Part shown: positions 5,110-5,133 of the stretch, piece after piece
Position numbering within the stretch: position 1 is the stretch's first letter
How the letters are laid out: the number at the start of each line of letters is the position of its first letter
DNA from: Verrucomicrobiota bacterium
Lineage (GTDB): Bacteria > Verrucomicrobiota > Verrucomicrobiia > Limisphaerales > DSYF01
NCBI GenBank assembly: GCA_025457725.1
Contig: JALOTU010000340.1
Coordinates: 1-5,133 of the forward strand
Reading direction: 5' to 3'
DNA length: 5,133 nucleotides
Notes under the pieces: generated by a model
What the model was told of the DNA's origin: nothing
What the model saw: the letters and a program-made list of their open reading frames with translations, nothing else
The model's database searches: none
Program-made: the position numbers and the translations under genes

Positions 5110-5133
5110 TTCCACCGAAAACAGCGAAGAACC
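5109..5133 (-). repeat. Right terminal inverted repeat of the IS (window ends within or at it)
   Basis: It reads ATTCCACCGAAAACAGCG and ends GAAGAACC, the perfect reverse complement of 3800-3824. The window stops here, so the outermost base and the flanking target sequence are not seen. Confidence 0.92.

Larger units (their letters stand above)
3799..5133 (+). mobile_element. ISL3-family insertion sequence (right end at window edge)
   Basis: One intact transposase gene (3853-5109) is bounded by terminal inverted repeats at 3800-3824 and 5109-5133 that match over 25 bases without mismatch. The ends begin GG(G)TTCTTCGC, in keeping with ISL3-family ends. The left end may include one more G (3799); its partner C would be the first base beyond the window. 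The length is about 1.33 kb, normal for single-gene ISL3 elements. ISL3 elements usually duplicate 8 bases of target; the left-flank candidate is GCTTGATA (3791-3798), but the right flank is not available. The element interrupts a minus-strand frame resembling an antitoxin. With both ends and the transposase intact it looks recently active. Confidence 0.92.

Overview
The window looks like a piece of a GC-rich Gram-negative-type bacterial chromosome. The truncated MazG, the ProB with a short PUA tail, and starts without strong Shine-Dalgarno sequences suggest the PVC group (perhaps Verrucomicrobiota). That assignment is an impression from the proteins and was not tested.

Layout. (1) Positions 1-1418 (+) are housekeeping DNA: the 3' part of proB (glutamate 5-kinase with PUA domain), then a complete mazG (nucleoside triphosphate pyrophosphohydrolase), probably co-transcribed. 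(2) Positions 1419-1870 carry no gene I can support. They contain a tandem array of five 35-bp units (1492-1666) and a few hairpins. (3) Positions 1853-3798 form a visibly AT-richer accessory block with everything on the minus strand. Read 5'->3' on that strand it holds the last codons of a probable antitoxin, the first codons of a RelE/ParE-like toxin, an exported nucleoside-hydrolase-like protein, a 68-residue two-helix membrane protein, and a GNAT acetyltransferase. (4) Positions 3799-5133 hold an almost complete ISL3-family insertion sequence with one intact transposase and matching terminal inverted repeats. Its right end runs off the window.

The most interesting point is that part of block 3 looks like integron gene-cassette DNA. 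Directly upstream of the acetyltransferase start is an 89-bp two-box imperfect palindrome (2409-2497). It has the architecture of an attC site: outer boxes GCCAAC/GTTCGGC, inner boxes of 13 and 14 bases pairing with one bulged base, and a variable centre. The acetyltransferase gene is bracketed by GTTGGCAG at its 5' edge and the exact complement CTGCCAAC just after its stop, as expected for the core and inverse core of a single cassette. The attC following the acetyltransferase seems cut short. The IS appears to have landed in the antitoxin gene of a toxin-antitoxin pair that was already, or later became, truncated at the toxin end. The block therefore reads as a decaying patch of captured genes between the proB-mazG backbone and a mobile element. 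No integrase gene is visible here.
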